This document shows positions 19,656-27,405 of a DNA stretch of 27,405 nucleotides, in pieces (the stretch's first letter is position 1; every line of letters begins with the position of its first letter). This DNA comes from an uncultured Peptoniphilus sp. (GTDB lineage Bacteria; Bacillota; Clostridia; Tissierellales; Peptoniphilaceae). The stretch covers positions 1-27,405 of the forward strand of contig CABQNX010000013.1 of NCBI GenBank assembly GCA_902465645.1, given 5' to 3'. A program made the translations under genes and the position numbers. The notes below the pieces were generated by a model. It saw nothing but the letters and a program-made list of their open reading frames with translations, did not search any database and had not been told where the DNA came from.

Positions 19656-21653
19656 ATGAAAAAGAAAATAATTTATGCCCTCTCCCTAGCCCTACTTGTG
19701 GGTCCAGTTGTAGCTTCAGTAGAAAAGGCTAACTACAATCCAACAGACGAGGCAGTGTCAGTTGACATAAGTAAGAAAGAAAAGGAAAAAGTTGAAGAAA
19801 TTAAAGAAGTATTTAATATCACAGAAGCCTATGAAGATTTTAATTTGATTAAAGACCCAATAAATTCTGACACAGGGTCTGCTTATTTGAATAAAAAAGC
19901 GAAAAACAAAACCATTGACTCCTACCAATGGTCTGATGAAAACTTAGGAAATTTACAAGTTGCCTACACAAGTGATGGTGACTTCTACTCCTATTCAAAG
20001 TGGAATAAGGATCAAGGTGAAAGTAAAAATTCTGAAAAAATTTCAAAATACCAGGCGCAAAAAATTGTAGAAGAAAGGCTGGCAAAACTTATTCCAGACT
20101 TTGACAAAAAATATAAATTAAAGGATTTCTCTCTCCTAGATGATGGAAAAGAATTAAATTTATACTATGAAAGACTAATAGATGGAATACCTCTTCCATC
20201 AGATTCACTTTATGTAAATATTTCCCTAAGATCTAAGGAAATAAGAGATATGGGAATCAACTCCGACTTTGGACCTGCCACATCCTTCTTAAGTGATAAG
20301 GACTTTACAGACAAGGTCAAGATAAGCCAAGAGGATGCAGAAAAAATATTTGCAGAAAAATTTCCACTTAGACTTTCCTACAAGATTTCTAATGGCGGCA
20401 AGTCTGTGTCTAAAGTTTACCATTCAGAAATTTTTGATATTGATGCAAAAGATGGAAAGCTTGTAAAAAATAATAATTTGGGATTTATGCCCTATAATAT
20501 GGAAAAAGCAGCCGATGCCGCAGGCCTAACTGAGGTGGAAGTTAAAAAAATCGATGGCCTCAAGGACTTAAAGAAAAAGTCCCAGGCCAAAAAAAGAGCC
20601 TATGATCTTGCTGGCGATGGTTACCAAGTTAATTCAATCTCCCTGAACTCTGACAAGGAAAATTATTACTACAATATTAATCTAGAAAAAGATAAAAATT
20701 ATGGTCATATCACGCTTAATGCCAAGAACTTAAATCTTGTTTCCCTAGACCTTTGGACTGACAGAAAAGTTTACAATAATAAAGTAAAAGAAGAAGACGC
20801 AAAAAAACTTGCCCTAGACTTCCTAGAAAAGTATGGAGATAAGTCTGAGCTTAACTTAGATAAAGTTTCTATAGACTCATCTAAGATGGGAACTTCTGTT
20901 ACTATACCAAGATATGTAAATAAACTCCCTGTTCTAAAAGAAGGTGTTAAAATTTTTGTAGACCAAGATAAAAAAATTTCATCTTATGAAAGAACTTTTA
21001 CGAAAGTGGATTTTTCAAAAGCTAGTGACAATAACTTGACTCAAGAAGAAGCCAACAAGATTTTCTTATCTTCTAAAAACTTTGGTTTAAAATATGTAAT
21101 CACTGACAAGGGACCTAATCTTTTCTACGGAAACATCAAAGACTTTGACCCAGTCATTGGCCAAGATAAAATCTTAAGAGACTACAGTGGCGAGATAATT
21201 AACTTCAAGGAACAAATCTCCTATCCTGACCTTGATAAGGCAAGGAATAAGGATGCCATCCTCTTCTTAAAAGATATGGAAATTGGTTTAATTGGAAGAA
21301 ATCTTTCGGACAAAATAACTTACCAAGACTTTGTCAAGCTCTTAAATGGGTCAAGTGGAATGAACTCTTCCTACATGGATTCTTTTGGCCTAGACCTTGA
21401 AAAATTAAAGGATAAAAATATTCCTGAAAAAGATGTGGTTAAGACCCTTGTGACAAAAAATAATCTTGAAAGATTTACAAAAGCTAAGGGGATCTTTAAG
21501 GAAGATTTATTTAAAAATCAAAAATCTTTAGGCGACTATGAAGGATATTATATTATCGCAAAAGGCTTTGGATATATTGATGAGGGCATAGACCCAGACA
21601 AGGAAATGACCCTTGAAGAAATCCTATACCTAATCTATAACTCAATAAAGTAA
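19656..21653 (+). CDS. Large secreted protein with YcdB/YcdC-like repeats
   Basis: A 665-aa exported protein of unknown function. Residues 1-21 are a signal peptide (MKKKIIYALSLALLVGPVVA). The body resembles YcdB/YcdC-domain proteins of Firmicutes: repeated PepSY-like units with an (I/S)-x-x-x-A-(E/Q)-K-I helix, as in KISKYQAQKIVEERLAKLIP, KISQEDAEKIFAEKFPL, KVKEEDAKKLALDFLEKYG and NLTQEEANKIFLSSKNFGL, each near a YxRxIDGIPLPSDSLYV-type strand (also IPRYVNKLPVLKEGVKIFVD). The last 130 residues (from DKARNKDAILFLKDMEIGLI) include ISYPDLDKARNKDAILFLKD and KITYQDFVKLLNGSSG and may be a degenerate SLH-like region, but I see no clear SLH motif. SD AAAGGAG, ATG at 19656. A role at the cell surface is inferred from the signal peptide only. 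Confidence 0.75.
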   Translation: MKKKIIYALSLALLVGPVVASVEKANYNPTDEAVSVDISKKEKEKVEEIKEVFNITEAYEDFNLIKDPINSDTGSAYLNKKAKNKTIDSYQWSDENLGNLQVAYTSDGDFYSYSKWNKDQGESKNSEKISKYQAQKIVEERLAKLIPDFDKKYKLKDFSLLDDGKELNLYYERLIDGIPLPSDSLYVNISLRSKEIRDMGINSDFGPATSFLSDKDFTDKVKISQEDAEKIFAEKFPLRLSYKISNGGKSVSKVYHSEIFDIDAKDGKLVKNNNLGFMPYNMEKAADAAGLTEVEVKKIDGLKDLKKKSQAKKRAYDLAGDGYQVNSISLNSDKENYYYNINLEKDKNYGHITLNAKNLNLVSLDLWTDRKVYNNKVKEEDAKKLALDFLEKYGDKSELNLDKVSIDSSKMGTSVTIPRYVNKLPVLKEGVKIFVDQDKKISSYERTFTKVDFSKASDNNLTQEEANKIFLSSKNFGLKYVITDKGPNLFYGNIKDFDPVIGQDKILRDYSGEIINFKEQISYPDLDKARNKDAILFLKDMEIGLIGRNLSDKITYQDFVKLLNGSSGMNSSYMDSFGLDLEKLKDKNIPEKDVVKTLVTKNNLERFTKAKGIFKEDLFKNQKSLGDYEGYYIIAKGFGYIDEGIDPDKEMTLEEILYLIYNSIK

Positions 21654-21680
21654 TTGTAATTCTTTTGTAATTGCTTCTTA

Positions 21681-21719
21681 CCTCCCACTGATGTATATTT
21701 ATCAATGGGAGGTTTTTTT
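21681..21719 (+). terminator. Terminator-like hairpin that contains the next gene's ribosome binding site
   Basis: CCTCCCA (21681-21687) pairs with TGGGAGG (21706-21712), extended by TGAT/ATCA across a C/A mismatch, followed by seven Ts (21713-21719) and then the ATG of the deacetylase gene at 21720. GGGAGG in the 3' arm is the only Shine-Dalgarno site for that gene, so the hairpin both ends the upstream transcript and would hide the ribosome site in any read-through RNA. Confidence 0.85.
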
Positions 21720-22730
21720 ATGACCCAAACAAGTTATGAAAGAAGAAAAAGATTAAGACGACAAAAGGCCAGGAGAAAAAAGAGAATTAGGCAAATTATT
21801 TCAATTTCAATTTTTGCAATTATACTTATACTTATTTTCTCAAAGATTTTTTCTGGAATTAAAAATTCAAAAAATAAAGAAGTTTCACCTGCCCTTATGT
21901 GGTACTACACAAATGAAATTTATAAGGACAGACCAAGGCAAATCTTTTATGAAAAAGAATACATTTCAAATGTGGCCTTGGATAAAATAAGTAAAATGGA
22001 AGATGAATTTATTGTCAAGGGATCCAACCACTTAAAAAAGGTTGACAAGTATGCCTATGACGCCAAAAAAATTCGTGACTACACTGTCCACCAAAACTAC
22101 AAGGGTGAAAAGAAAATTGTATTTTTAACCTTTGATGATGGACCAAACAATGAAATAACTCCACAAATTTTGGATACCTTAAAGAGAGAAGATGCTCGTG
22201 CAACCTTCTTCTTAGTTGGTAAGTCTATTGGAGATAAAACTGCAGGACGTGTTAGAGAAATTCTTGCAAATGGCAATGCCATTGCAACTCACTCCTTCTC
22301 TCACGACTACGACTATATCTATCCAGGAAGAGTTGTAAGTCCAGAAAGAGTTTATGGAGAAATTGAAAAGACCAACGAAAGACTTCAAAATATTTTAGGA
22401 GATGCCTTCCATTCCAAGGTCTTTAGGTATCCAGGTGGCGAGATGTCTTGGAAGAATACTCCTGCATCAAACTCTTTCTTAGAATCAAGAGACATAAATT
22501 GGATTGACTGGAACTGCCTAGTTGGCGATGCAGAGAAAAAATCTGTTAGACCAACAACGACTGCAGGTCAAATCGAATATCTTGACAGGAGCTTAAACAA
22601 AAACAAGAACACAAAAATTGCCGTTGTCCTTGCCCACGACGCAAGAAACAAACAACTGACAGCTGACTCCCTATCAGAAGTTATAAAATACTTCAGAGAC
22701 AGGGACTATGAATTTGGAATTTTAAAATAA
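21720..22730 (+). CDS. Membrane-anchored polysaccharide (peptidoglycan) deacetylase, CE4 family
   Basis: Metal-dependent deacetylase acting outside the membrane, probably on wall glycans. The 336-aa protein has a very basic cytoplasmic N-terminus (RRKRLRRQKARRKKR), one membrane helix (about 26-45, IISISIFAIILILIF) and a NodB domain with all five motifs: TFDDGP (catalytic base and metal Asp), THSFSH (the two metal His), RYPGGE, DWNCLVGD and VVLAHDA. A linker of about 90 residues separates the anchor from the enzyme. The ATG at 21720 was chosen for GGGAGG seven bases upstream; the frame to 21705 would start inside that site. Its expression may be limited by the hairpin at 21681-21719. A bidirectional terminator separates it from gltX. 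Confidence 0.93.
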   Translation: MTQTSYERRKRLRRQKARRKKRIRQIISISIFAIILILIFSKIFSGIKNSKNKEVSPALMWYYTNEIYKDRPRQIFYEKEYISNVALDKISKMEDEFIVKGSNHLKKVDKYAYDAKKIRDYTVHQNYKGEKKIVFLTFDDGPNNEITPQILDTLKREDARATFFLVGKSIGDKTAGRVREILANGNAIATHSFSHDYDYIYPGRVVSPERVYGEIEKTNERLQNILGDAFHSKVFRYPGGEMSWKNTPASNSFLESRDINWIDWNCLVGDAEKKSVRPTTTAGQIEYLDRSLNKNKNTKIAVVLAHDARNKQLTADSLSEVIKYFRDRDYEFGILK

Positions 22731-22761
22731 TTTCAAATTTTTAACAAGTTTATAAAAAATT

Positions 22762-22792
22762 AGAGGACTGAAAATAAATCAGTCCTCTTTTT
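22762..22792. terminator. Bidirectional intrinsic terminator between the deacetylase gene and gltX
   Basis: AGAGGACTGA (22762-22771), 7-nt loop, TCAGTCCTCT (22779-22788): a perfect 10-bp stem with TTTTATTTG after it on the plus strand and AATTTTTTATA after it on the minus strand. It serves the convergent genes on both sides. Confidence 0.93.
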
Positions 22793-22811
22793 ATTTGCCT
22801 TAAATTTTTTA

Positions 22812-24287
22812 TTAAAGTGTATTTTTAATTTTTTCTGCTCTTTCTATTAGCTTATCCTTGCCTAAGAGGTAAAGAACATTTTGCATTTCTGGTCCGTGAA
22901 CATTTCCAGAGATTGCTGCTCTTACTGGCATGTAAAGTTTCTTTCCCTTTACTCCAGAGTCCTTTTGCACTTCCTTCATAAGTCCCTTGGCAGTTTCCAT
23001 GTCAATTTCATCGTGGGATTTTACAATTTTTATAAAGGATTCAAGAAGTCCTGGCACATGTTCTTGTGCAAGTTCTTCTTTTGCGGCATCTTCTGTGATT
23101 TCTATGTCGCCAAATAAGAACTTGATGTGTTCTGGAATATCTTCTAACTTGTCACAAGCTTCTCTAACTGTGTCAATTAAGATCTTATACCATTCAAAGT
23201 TATCCCTGATTTCTTCTTCGTTTAGTAGTCCTGATTCAGTTACAAATGGGATAGCAAGTTCAGCAAGTTTTTCTAAGTCATAGGACTTCATGTAGTGAGA
23301 GTTAACCCAGTTTAACTTGTCTGTGTCAAAGATTCCTCCAGATTTTCCTACCCTATCAAAGGAGAATTTTTCCACTAATTCATCTAGGGACATAATTTCT
23401 TCGCCATCTTCAGGTGACCAGCCAACAAGTGCAAGGTAATTTACAATACCTTCTGGAAGGTAGCCCCTCTTCTTAAAGTCTTCTACAGAAACATCTCCTT
23501 GTCTCTTAGAAAGTTTTTTCCTGTCCTTATTTAAAACTGTTGGAAGGTGAACAAATTCTGGTGCTTCCCAGCCAAGACATTCGTAAAGGTAAACGTGCTT
23601 TGGGGTTGATGGAAGCCATTCTTCTCCCCTTACAATGTGAGTGATTCCCATTAGGTGGTCGTCAACAATTACAGCCATGTGGTAAGTTGGGAAACCATCT
23701 GACTTCATTAGGACTTGGTCGTCTATTTCATCAGTGTTTATTGTAACTTTTCCACGAACTGCATCGTTAAATGTGATGTCCTTGTTCTTTGGAAGTTTAA
23801 GTCTAACAACATAATCTTCTCCAGCTGCAACTCTCTTCTTAGCTTCTTCTAGAGGAATTCCACGGCAAAGTCCGTCATACTTTGGCACCTTACCCTTAAT
23901 TCTTTGTTCTTCCCTAAGATTATCTAATCTTTCCTTTGAACAGAAGCAGTAGTAAGCGTGGCCATCTTCAATTAGTTGATCAACATATTTTTTGTAGATG
24001 TCCAGTCTTTCTGATTGGATGTAAGGTCCACAATCGCCAACTTCTGTTAGCTTGCCATCCTTTACAACAACGCCTTCGTCATGAGATATGCCTGCCCATT
24101 CAAGGGATTCAATTAGATTTTCTATGGCACCTTCAACATATCTTGTCCTGTCTGTATCTTCTATTCTCAAAACAAATTTGCCGCCATTTTTCTTTGCAAA
24201 TAGGTAGTTGTAAAGAGCTGTTCTCAAACCTCCAATGTGAAGGTAACCTGTTGGTGATGGTGCAAATCTTAATTTAATATCTGACAT
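22812..24287 (-). CDS. gltX: Glutamyl-tRNA synthetase
   Basis: Class I synthetase that charges tRNA-Glu. The 491-aa protein has the HIGH-type motif in APSPTGYLHIGGLRTALYNY (9-28), RIEDTDRTRY, the ATP-site RGEEWLPSTPKH and the KMSKS-type KLSKRQG (258-264). A CFC...C cluster near residues 114-141 resembles the zinc-binding insert of some GluRS enzymes. The C-terminal anticodon-binding helical domain is complete. Whether it is discriminating or also charges tRNA-Gln cannot be judged; no gatCAB or glnS is present. The ATG at 24287 follows GGAAG by six bases and lies only 17 bases after the stop of the SLH-protein gene with no terminator between, so the two are probably cotranscribed. Confidence 0.97.
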   Translation of the reverse strand: MSDIKLRFAPSPTGYLHIGGLRTALYNYLFAKKNGGKFVLRIEDTDRTRYVEGAIENLIESLEWAGISHDEGVVVKDGKLTEVGDCGPYIQSERLDIYKKYVDQLIEDGHAYYCFCSKERLDNLREEQRIKGKVPKYDGLCRGIPLEEAKKRVAAGEDYVVRLKLPKNKDITFNDAVRGKVTINTDEIDDQVLMKSDGFPTYHMAVIVDDHLMGITHIVRGEEWLPSTPKHVYLYECLGWEAPEFVHLPTVLNKDRKKLSKRQGDVSVEDFKKRGYLPEGIVNYLALVGWSPEDGEEIMSLDELVEKFSFDRVGKSGGIFDTDKLNWVNSHYMKSYDLEKLAELAIPFVTESGLLNEEEIRDNFEWYKILIDTVREACDKLEDIPEHIKFLFGDIEITEDAAKEELAQEHVPGLLESFIKIVKSHDEIDMETAKGLMKEVQKDSGVKGKKLYMPVRAAISGNVHGPEMQNVLYLLGKDKLIERAEKIKNTL

Positions 24288-24304
24288 TATTTCTTCCTTT
24301 CTAT

Positions 24305-25867
24305 TTACTTTGCTGTAATTTCTATAACTTGATAATAAGCCCAGTGGTTCCTCTTTAGGTCCTTAAATGGGTTCTTTGAATACTTATCCAAGAAAGACTT
24401 GTTGATCTTCCTATCTAAAACCTTATTAAATATAGTGGCAGCTTCTGCCCTTGTAATCTTGTCATTAGGCTTAAACTCATTTTTCGATTTTCCAACCATA
24501 ATTCCATGACTTGATAGGGTATTTATGGCATCACTTGCCCAATAACCTTCTTTTACATCTTTAAAATCAATTGGGTTGTTGCCCACATTTAATTTCAAAT
24601 AATTTGCCATCATGCTGGCAAACTGTGCCCTAGTCATTGGCTCCTTTGGTCTAAAAGTTCCATCTTCATAACCTGAGATTAGGCCCTCTTTTTCTATGAA
24701 GACAATATTATCATAGAACCATTGGCCTTCTTTAAGGTCACTAAATTTAGTCTCTCCATTGGACTTGGCCTTGTCGTCAATTAATCTCTTTAAAACTGAA
24801 GCAGCCTCTGCCCTAGTTATTTTTTCATTAGGAGCGAATTTATCCTCAGATATACCTGCCATGTATGGTAGTCTAACAAGCTCTATGGACTTTTGAAGTT
24901 CTTCAAGAGACTTACTTATTTCATCAGTTGAAACTTCGCTTTTTACAACAATATATTCTGCTGAGGCAATTGCTGCACGAAGTCTTCTTTCATTTTGAAT
25001 TCCTGCCTTGGCAGTGGAAAGATTTTTTCCAAAGTCCACATAGTCAGTTAATTTCTCAAGAGTTTTTATTGTACTGTAAGTTTCTAACTCGTCGTTGTTT
25101 TCATTAACAAGCTCTGCTGACTTTTTGGATTCCACCTTGGCCTTTACCATATAGTCTAGGCTGGCTTCCTTGTCTTTAGTAGTCGCAGCTATCCTTAGGT
25201 AAGACCCTTCTTTTAGGTCTAGTCCTTCAAATTTGAAGTTACCCTTGGCATCTGCCTTTGTAGTTGCCACAAGTTTTTTATCAATGGCAAGTCTCAAATC
25301 AGCATTTTTTTCTGTTGAACCTTCAATCTCACTTGATCCATCGTAAACGTCCTTGATAGTCAAAACTCCATTTTGAGTTTTTGTTGAAGACTCGAGATTT
25401 CTTTGGTCACTCTTAGTGTCCCCTTCCCTGTCAACATAAGAAAGAACAAAGGAATTCTTTAAGTTGGAACTTGAACCAACATCACTTTTCACCCTAGTGT
25501 TGATTTCGAGATTTAACCTGTCTCCCTTGATTACAGAAAGGTCATTGGCATTGATAGTGACAATATTTTGGTCCTTTCCCTTAATAGAAGTTTCCCTAAT
25601 GTCAAGCTTGCCAGCCACTTCCTTCTCATCAATTAATTTTGTTCCCTTTACATCAAGTGCCTTGTCAAACAAAAGAGTTACAGAAAAAGATGAATACTTC
25701 TCCTTGTAGTCTTTTGGCAAATTTACAATTAAATTATACTTTAGACTGTCTCCACTCTTCGCCTGTGAAAGACCTGGTTGTTCTAGAACAACTTGGATGT
25801 CTTCAGCAGCAAAAACATTTACAAAAAGAGTAAGAGCCATTACTATGTATAAAAACATTTTTTTCAT
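24305..25867 (-). CDS. SLH-domain surface protein
   Basis: A 520-aa exported protein. Residues 1-20 form a signal peptide (MKKMFLYIVMALTLFVNVFA). Residues 21-165 look like a beta-rich adhesin-type domain (SGDSLKYNLIVNLPKDY, FSVTLLFDKALDV). Residues about 170-240 form an Ig-like domain of the bacterial surface kind (IEGSTEKNADLRLAIDKKLV, TKADAKGNFKFEGLDLKEGS). A helical linker follows (ERRLRAAIASAEYIVV). Three SLH repeats from about 335 to the end carry the ITRAEAA, MTRAQFA and ITRAEAA motifs plus FxPxxxI/M and W-Y/A-xx-I positions. SLH domains bind pyruvylated secondary wall polymer (family knowledge). The ATG at 25867 follows AAGGGGG by seven bases. Promoter at 25894-25922; gltX follows within 17 bases. 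Confidence 0.9.
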   Translation of the reverse strand: MKKMFLYIVMALTLFVNVFAAEDIQVVLEQPGLSQAKSGDSLKYNLIVNLPKDYKEKYSSFSVTLLFDKALDVKGTKLIDEKEVAGKLDIRETSIKGKDQNIVTINANDLSVIKGDRLNLEINTRVKSDVGSSSNLKNSFVLSYVDREGDTKSDQRNLESSTKTQNGVLTIKDVYDGSSEIEGSTEKNADLRLAIDKKLVATTKADAKGNFKFEGLDLKEGSYLRIAATTKDKEASLDYMVKAKVESKKSAELVNENNDELETYSTIKTLEKLTDYVDFGKNLSTAKAGIQNERRLRAAIASAEYIVVKSEVSTDEISKSLEELQKSIELVRLPYMAGISEDKFAPNEKITRAEAASVLKRLIDDKAKSNGETKFSDLKEGQWFYDNIVFIEKEGLISGYEDGTFRPKEPMTRAQFASMMANYLKLNVGNNPIDFKDVKEGYWASDAINTLSSHGIMVGKSKNEFKPNDKITRAEAATIFNKVLDRKINKSFLDKYSKNPFKDLKRNHWAYYQVIEITAK

Positions 25868-25893
25868 AAAAACGCCCCCTTAATATACTTACA

Positions 25894-25922
25894 ATTATAC
25901 TAAAGGGGCCCCAACAATTCAA
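25894..25922 (-). promoter_or_regulatory. Promoter of the SLH-protein/gltX transcript
   Basis: Minus strand TTGAAT (25922-25917), 17 bp, TATAAT (25899-25894). The spacer contains the palindrome GGGGCCCC, unusual in this AT-rich sequence. CCCCTTTA in the spacer and TTAAGGGGG at the ribosome site form an inverted repeat around the -10. Confidence 0.7.
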
Positions 25923-25931
25923 TAAATGAGA

Positions 25932-26159
25932 CTTTATAAATAATTCTGACCTTACAAGAAAATAACACTTCACAAAAATTTATGACTTCACAAATAATTA
26001 CAAGTTTATAAAAAATTGTCACTCGTGAATTTATTATAAGCTCATAAAAATTTATCACTTACAAAATCATTATAAAGTCATAAAAAATTGCCAATTACAA
26101 ATTTATTCTCAAGTCATAAAAAAGTGTCACTTACAAATTCATTATTAACTCATAAAAAA
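25932..26159. repeat. Tandem array of a degenerate 36-bp repeat, 6 full units plus one partial
   Basis: Units begin at 25932, 25968, 26004, 26040, 26076, 26112 and 26148, each exactly 36 bp apart. An approximate unit is a TCATAAAAAATT segment, a TCACTTACAAAT segment and a TCATTATAA end. The last two full units are most alike and the first two most diverged. The seventh unit breaks off where the permease terminator begins. There are no unique spacers. The array contains no reading frame and fills the gap between the SLH-gene promoter and the permease terminator. Confidence 0.9.
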
Positions 26160-26188
26160 TAGGACCTCAAAAAATTTTTGAAGTCCTA
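26153..26188 (-). terminator. Intrinsic terminator of the purine permease gene
   Basis: Minus strand TAGGACTTCAAAAA (from 26188) pairs with TTTTTTGAGGTCCTA (to 26160) with one G-U pair, followed by ATTTTTTATG. The T-run is also the A-run of the last 36-bp repeat unit. It starts 15 bases after the permease stop. Confidence 0.88.
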
Positions 26189-26203
26189 AAAAATTATTAT
26201 TTC

Positions 26204-27405
26204 TTATAAGGGTAAGATTGGTCTTAGGTATCTTAGTGTAAAGATAAGGGCCAATAAATACATAACAGGTGAAACTTCTTTTCCACGTCCTGTTGTCACC
26301 TTTAAGATTACATAAGAGATCATTCCCACAGAAATACCTTCTGCAATTGAATAAGCAAAGGGCATTGTCACCATTGTCAAGAAGGCTGGGACAGATTCTG
26401 TGTAGTCATCTAATTTTATTTGATTAATTGGACTAATCATAAAGAGTCCTACCATTACAAGGGCAGCTGATGTCGCTTGTGCTGGCACAATTGAAAAAAT
26501 TGGGAATAAAAATAATGATATAAAGAAGAAGAAGGCACAAGATAAAGTTGTAAGTCCAGTTCTTCCTCCGTCAGCAACACCTGATGCAGACTCAACAAAA
26601 GTTGTAACAGTAGATGTACCTAGTAGGGCACCCACAACTGTACCAATGGCATCAGATAAAAGTGCACGTCCAACTCCTGGTAGGTTTCCATCTTCATCAA
26701 TTAGGTCTGCCTTAGTTGCAACTCCAGTAAGAGTTCCCACTGTGTCAAATAAGTCTACGAATAAGAATGTAAACATTACAGAGAACATATCAAGTGTGAA
26801 GATGTCTCCCCAGTGAAGCTTAAAGGCAACTGGCTTAAGTGATGGTGGAAGTGAGAATAACATTCCTCCAGGCAAGTGACTAACTCCCAAGATAAGAGCA
26901 AGTACAGTTCCCGTTATAATACCATATAAAAGTGCTCCCTTGACATTTTTTGCAGTAAGAAGTGCCATAACCATAAGTGATACTATAAAAACAAGGGATG
27001 GTCTTGATGCAATATCTCCAAGAGCAATAAGAGTTGCATCGTTATCAACAATAACTCCTGCTGAGATAAGTCCCACTAGGGTAATAAAAAGTCCAATACC
27101 AACTGATACTGCATTCTTAAGTGACATTGGTATTGAAGTAAATATAGCCTCACGAATGTTGAAGAAGCTCATCACAATAAAGACGATACCTTCTAAGAAT
27201 ACTGCCGTTAAGGCGTAGGACCAGTCGTGACCCATGCTTAGGACAACTGTGTAAGTGAAGAAAGCATTGAGTCCCATTCCTGCTGAAAGTGCGAAGGGCA
27301 AGTTTGCAAAAAATCCCATAAAGATCATTGCAATTATTGAAGCAACTATGGTCGCAGTGAAAACTCCACCCTTGTCCATTCCAGTTTCAGATAACATATT
27401 TGGAT
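26204..27405 (-). CDS. NCS2-family purine permease, AzgA-like (5' end outside window)
   Basis: Membrane protein taking up purine bases (adenine, guanine, hypoxanthine or xanthine in this subfamily). The frame enters at the right edge reading PNMLSETGMDKGG, which corresponds to about residue 35-40 of AzgA proteins, so roughly the first 35 residues lie outside. Visible family motifs are FALSAGMGLNAFFTYTVVL, LFVDLFDTVGTLTGVATKAD, LLGTSTVTTFVESASGVADG and GGRTGLTT. About twelve hydrophobic segments are expected and most are visible. It ends LRYLRPILPL. AzgA-like proteins are hypoxanthine/adenine/guanine permeases, which would pair with the Hpt salvage enzyme at 10.4-10.9 kb; substrate choice is an inference from family. 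Confidence 0.9.
   Translation of the reverse strand, partial: PNMLSETGMDKGGVFTATIVASIIAMIFMGFFANLPFALSAGMGLNAFFTYTVVLSMGHDWSYALTAVFLEGIVFIVMSFFNIREAIFTSIPMSLKNAVSVGIGLFITLVGLISAGVIVDNDATLIALGDIASRPSLVFIVSLMVMALLTAKNVKGALLYGIITGTVLALILGVSHLPGGMLFSLPPSLKPVAFKLHWGDIFTLDMFSVMFTFLFVDLFDTVGTLTGVATKADLIDEDGNLPGVGRALLSDAIGTVVGALLGTSTVTTFVESASGVADGGRTGLTTLSCAFFFFISLFLFPIFSIVPAQATSAALVMVGLFMISPINQIKLDDYTESVPAFLTMVTMPFAYSIAEGISVGMISYVILKVTTGRGKEVSPVMYLLALIFTLRYLRPILPL

Noticed and set aside
14885..22730. A metallophore or other biosynthetic gene cluster around metK and the DapF-like gene
   Set aside because: No CntL/CntM homologue, NRPS, or dedicated metal transporter is present. The neighbouring genes have separate promoters and terminators and are unrelated in function.
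24288..24310. A T-box leader upstream of gltX
   Set aside because: The gap to the preceding gene is only 17 bases. The lysS upstream gap is likewise too short and the greA leader shows no T-box sequence.
25932..26159. CRISPR-like array
   Set aside because: The period is close to repeat lengths seen in CRISPR, but the units are directly abutting without unique spacers, and no cas gene is nearby.

Overview
The window is low-GC, densely coded DNA with strong Shine-Dalgarno sites, many TTG/GTG starts and intrinsic terminators at most unit ends. It looks like the chromosome of a Gram-positive Firmicute. Three things point to an anaerobic coccus of the Peptoniphilaceae type (Anaerococcus, Peptoniphilus, Finegoldia): a Bacillus/Clostridium-like yabN-to-lysS gene order without its sporulation genes, secreted stalk, YcdB-like and SLH proteins, and a small DUF1858 redox protein. 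The genus is an inference; no rRNA gene is present.

Layout. Positions 1-4647 (minus strand) hold coaX-dusB, two small overlapping membrane-protein reading frames, and greA-lysS, with lysS cut by the left edge. Positions 4695-7877 (plus strand) hold bioY, under a promoter that overlaps a probable BirA operator, and a class A penicillin-binding protein. A gene-free AT-rich stretch of about 490 bp follows. Positions 8362-14742 (minus) hold the core cluster yabN, hup, rqcP-like, divIC/ftsB-like, S1-domain yabR-like, tilS, hpt, ftsH. Positions 14852-18389 (minus) hold a DapF-like two-cysteine racemase, metK under a SAM-I (S-box) riboswitch, and an AEC-family transporter. Positions 18383-22730 (plus) hold a secreted stalk-domain protein, a DUF1858 protein, a large secreted YcdB/YcdC-like protein and a membrane-anchored polysaccharide deacetylase. 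Positions 22762-27405 (minus) hold gltX downstream of an SLH-domain surface protein, a tandem array of 36-bp repeats, and an AzgA-like purine permease cut by the right edge.

How the genes fit together. Most are housekeeping: translation (lysS, gltX, tilS, dusB, rqcP-like), transcription elongation (greA), nucleoid (hup), purine salvage (hpt, permease), cofactors (coaX, bioY, metK), membrane proteolysis (ftsH) and division or wall synthesis (divIC-like, PBP, deacetylase). The accessory part is the set of exported proteins at 18.4-25.9 kb. Regulation that can be read from the sequence includes a SAM riboswitch with mutually exclusive antiterminator and terminator, a biotin operator, a terminator inside the greA leader, a terminator whose 3' arm is the next gene's ribosome binding site, and divergent promoters sharing one -35 region.

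I see no phage, insertion sequence, CRISPR, tRNA or rRNA, and no gene cluster that looks like an undescribed defence or biosynthetic system. The points most worth following up are regulatory (greA leader, deacetylase RBS/terminator), the 36-bp repeat array, the DapF-like racemase next to metK, and the YabN homologue that has lost a recognisable MazG motif.
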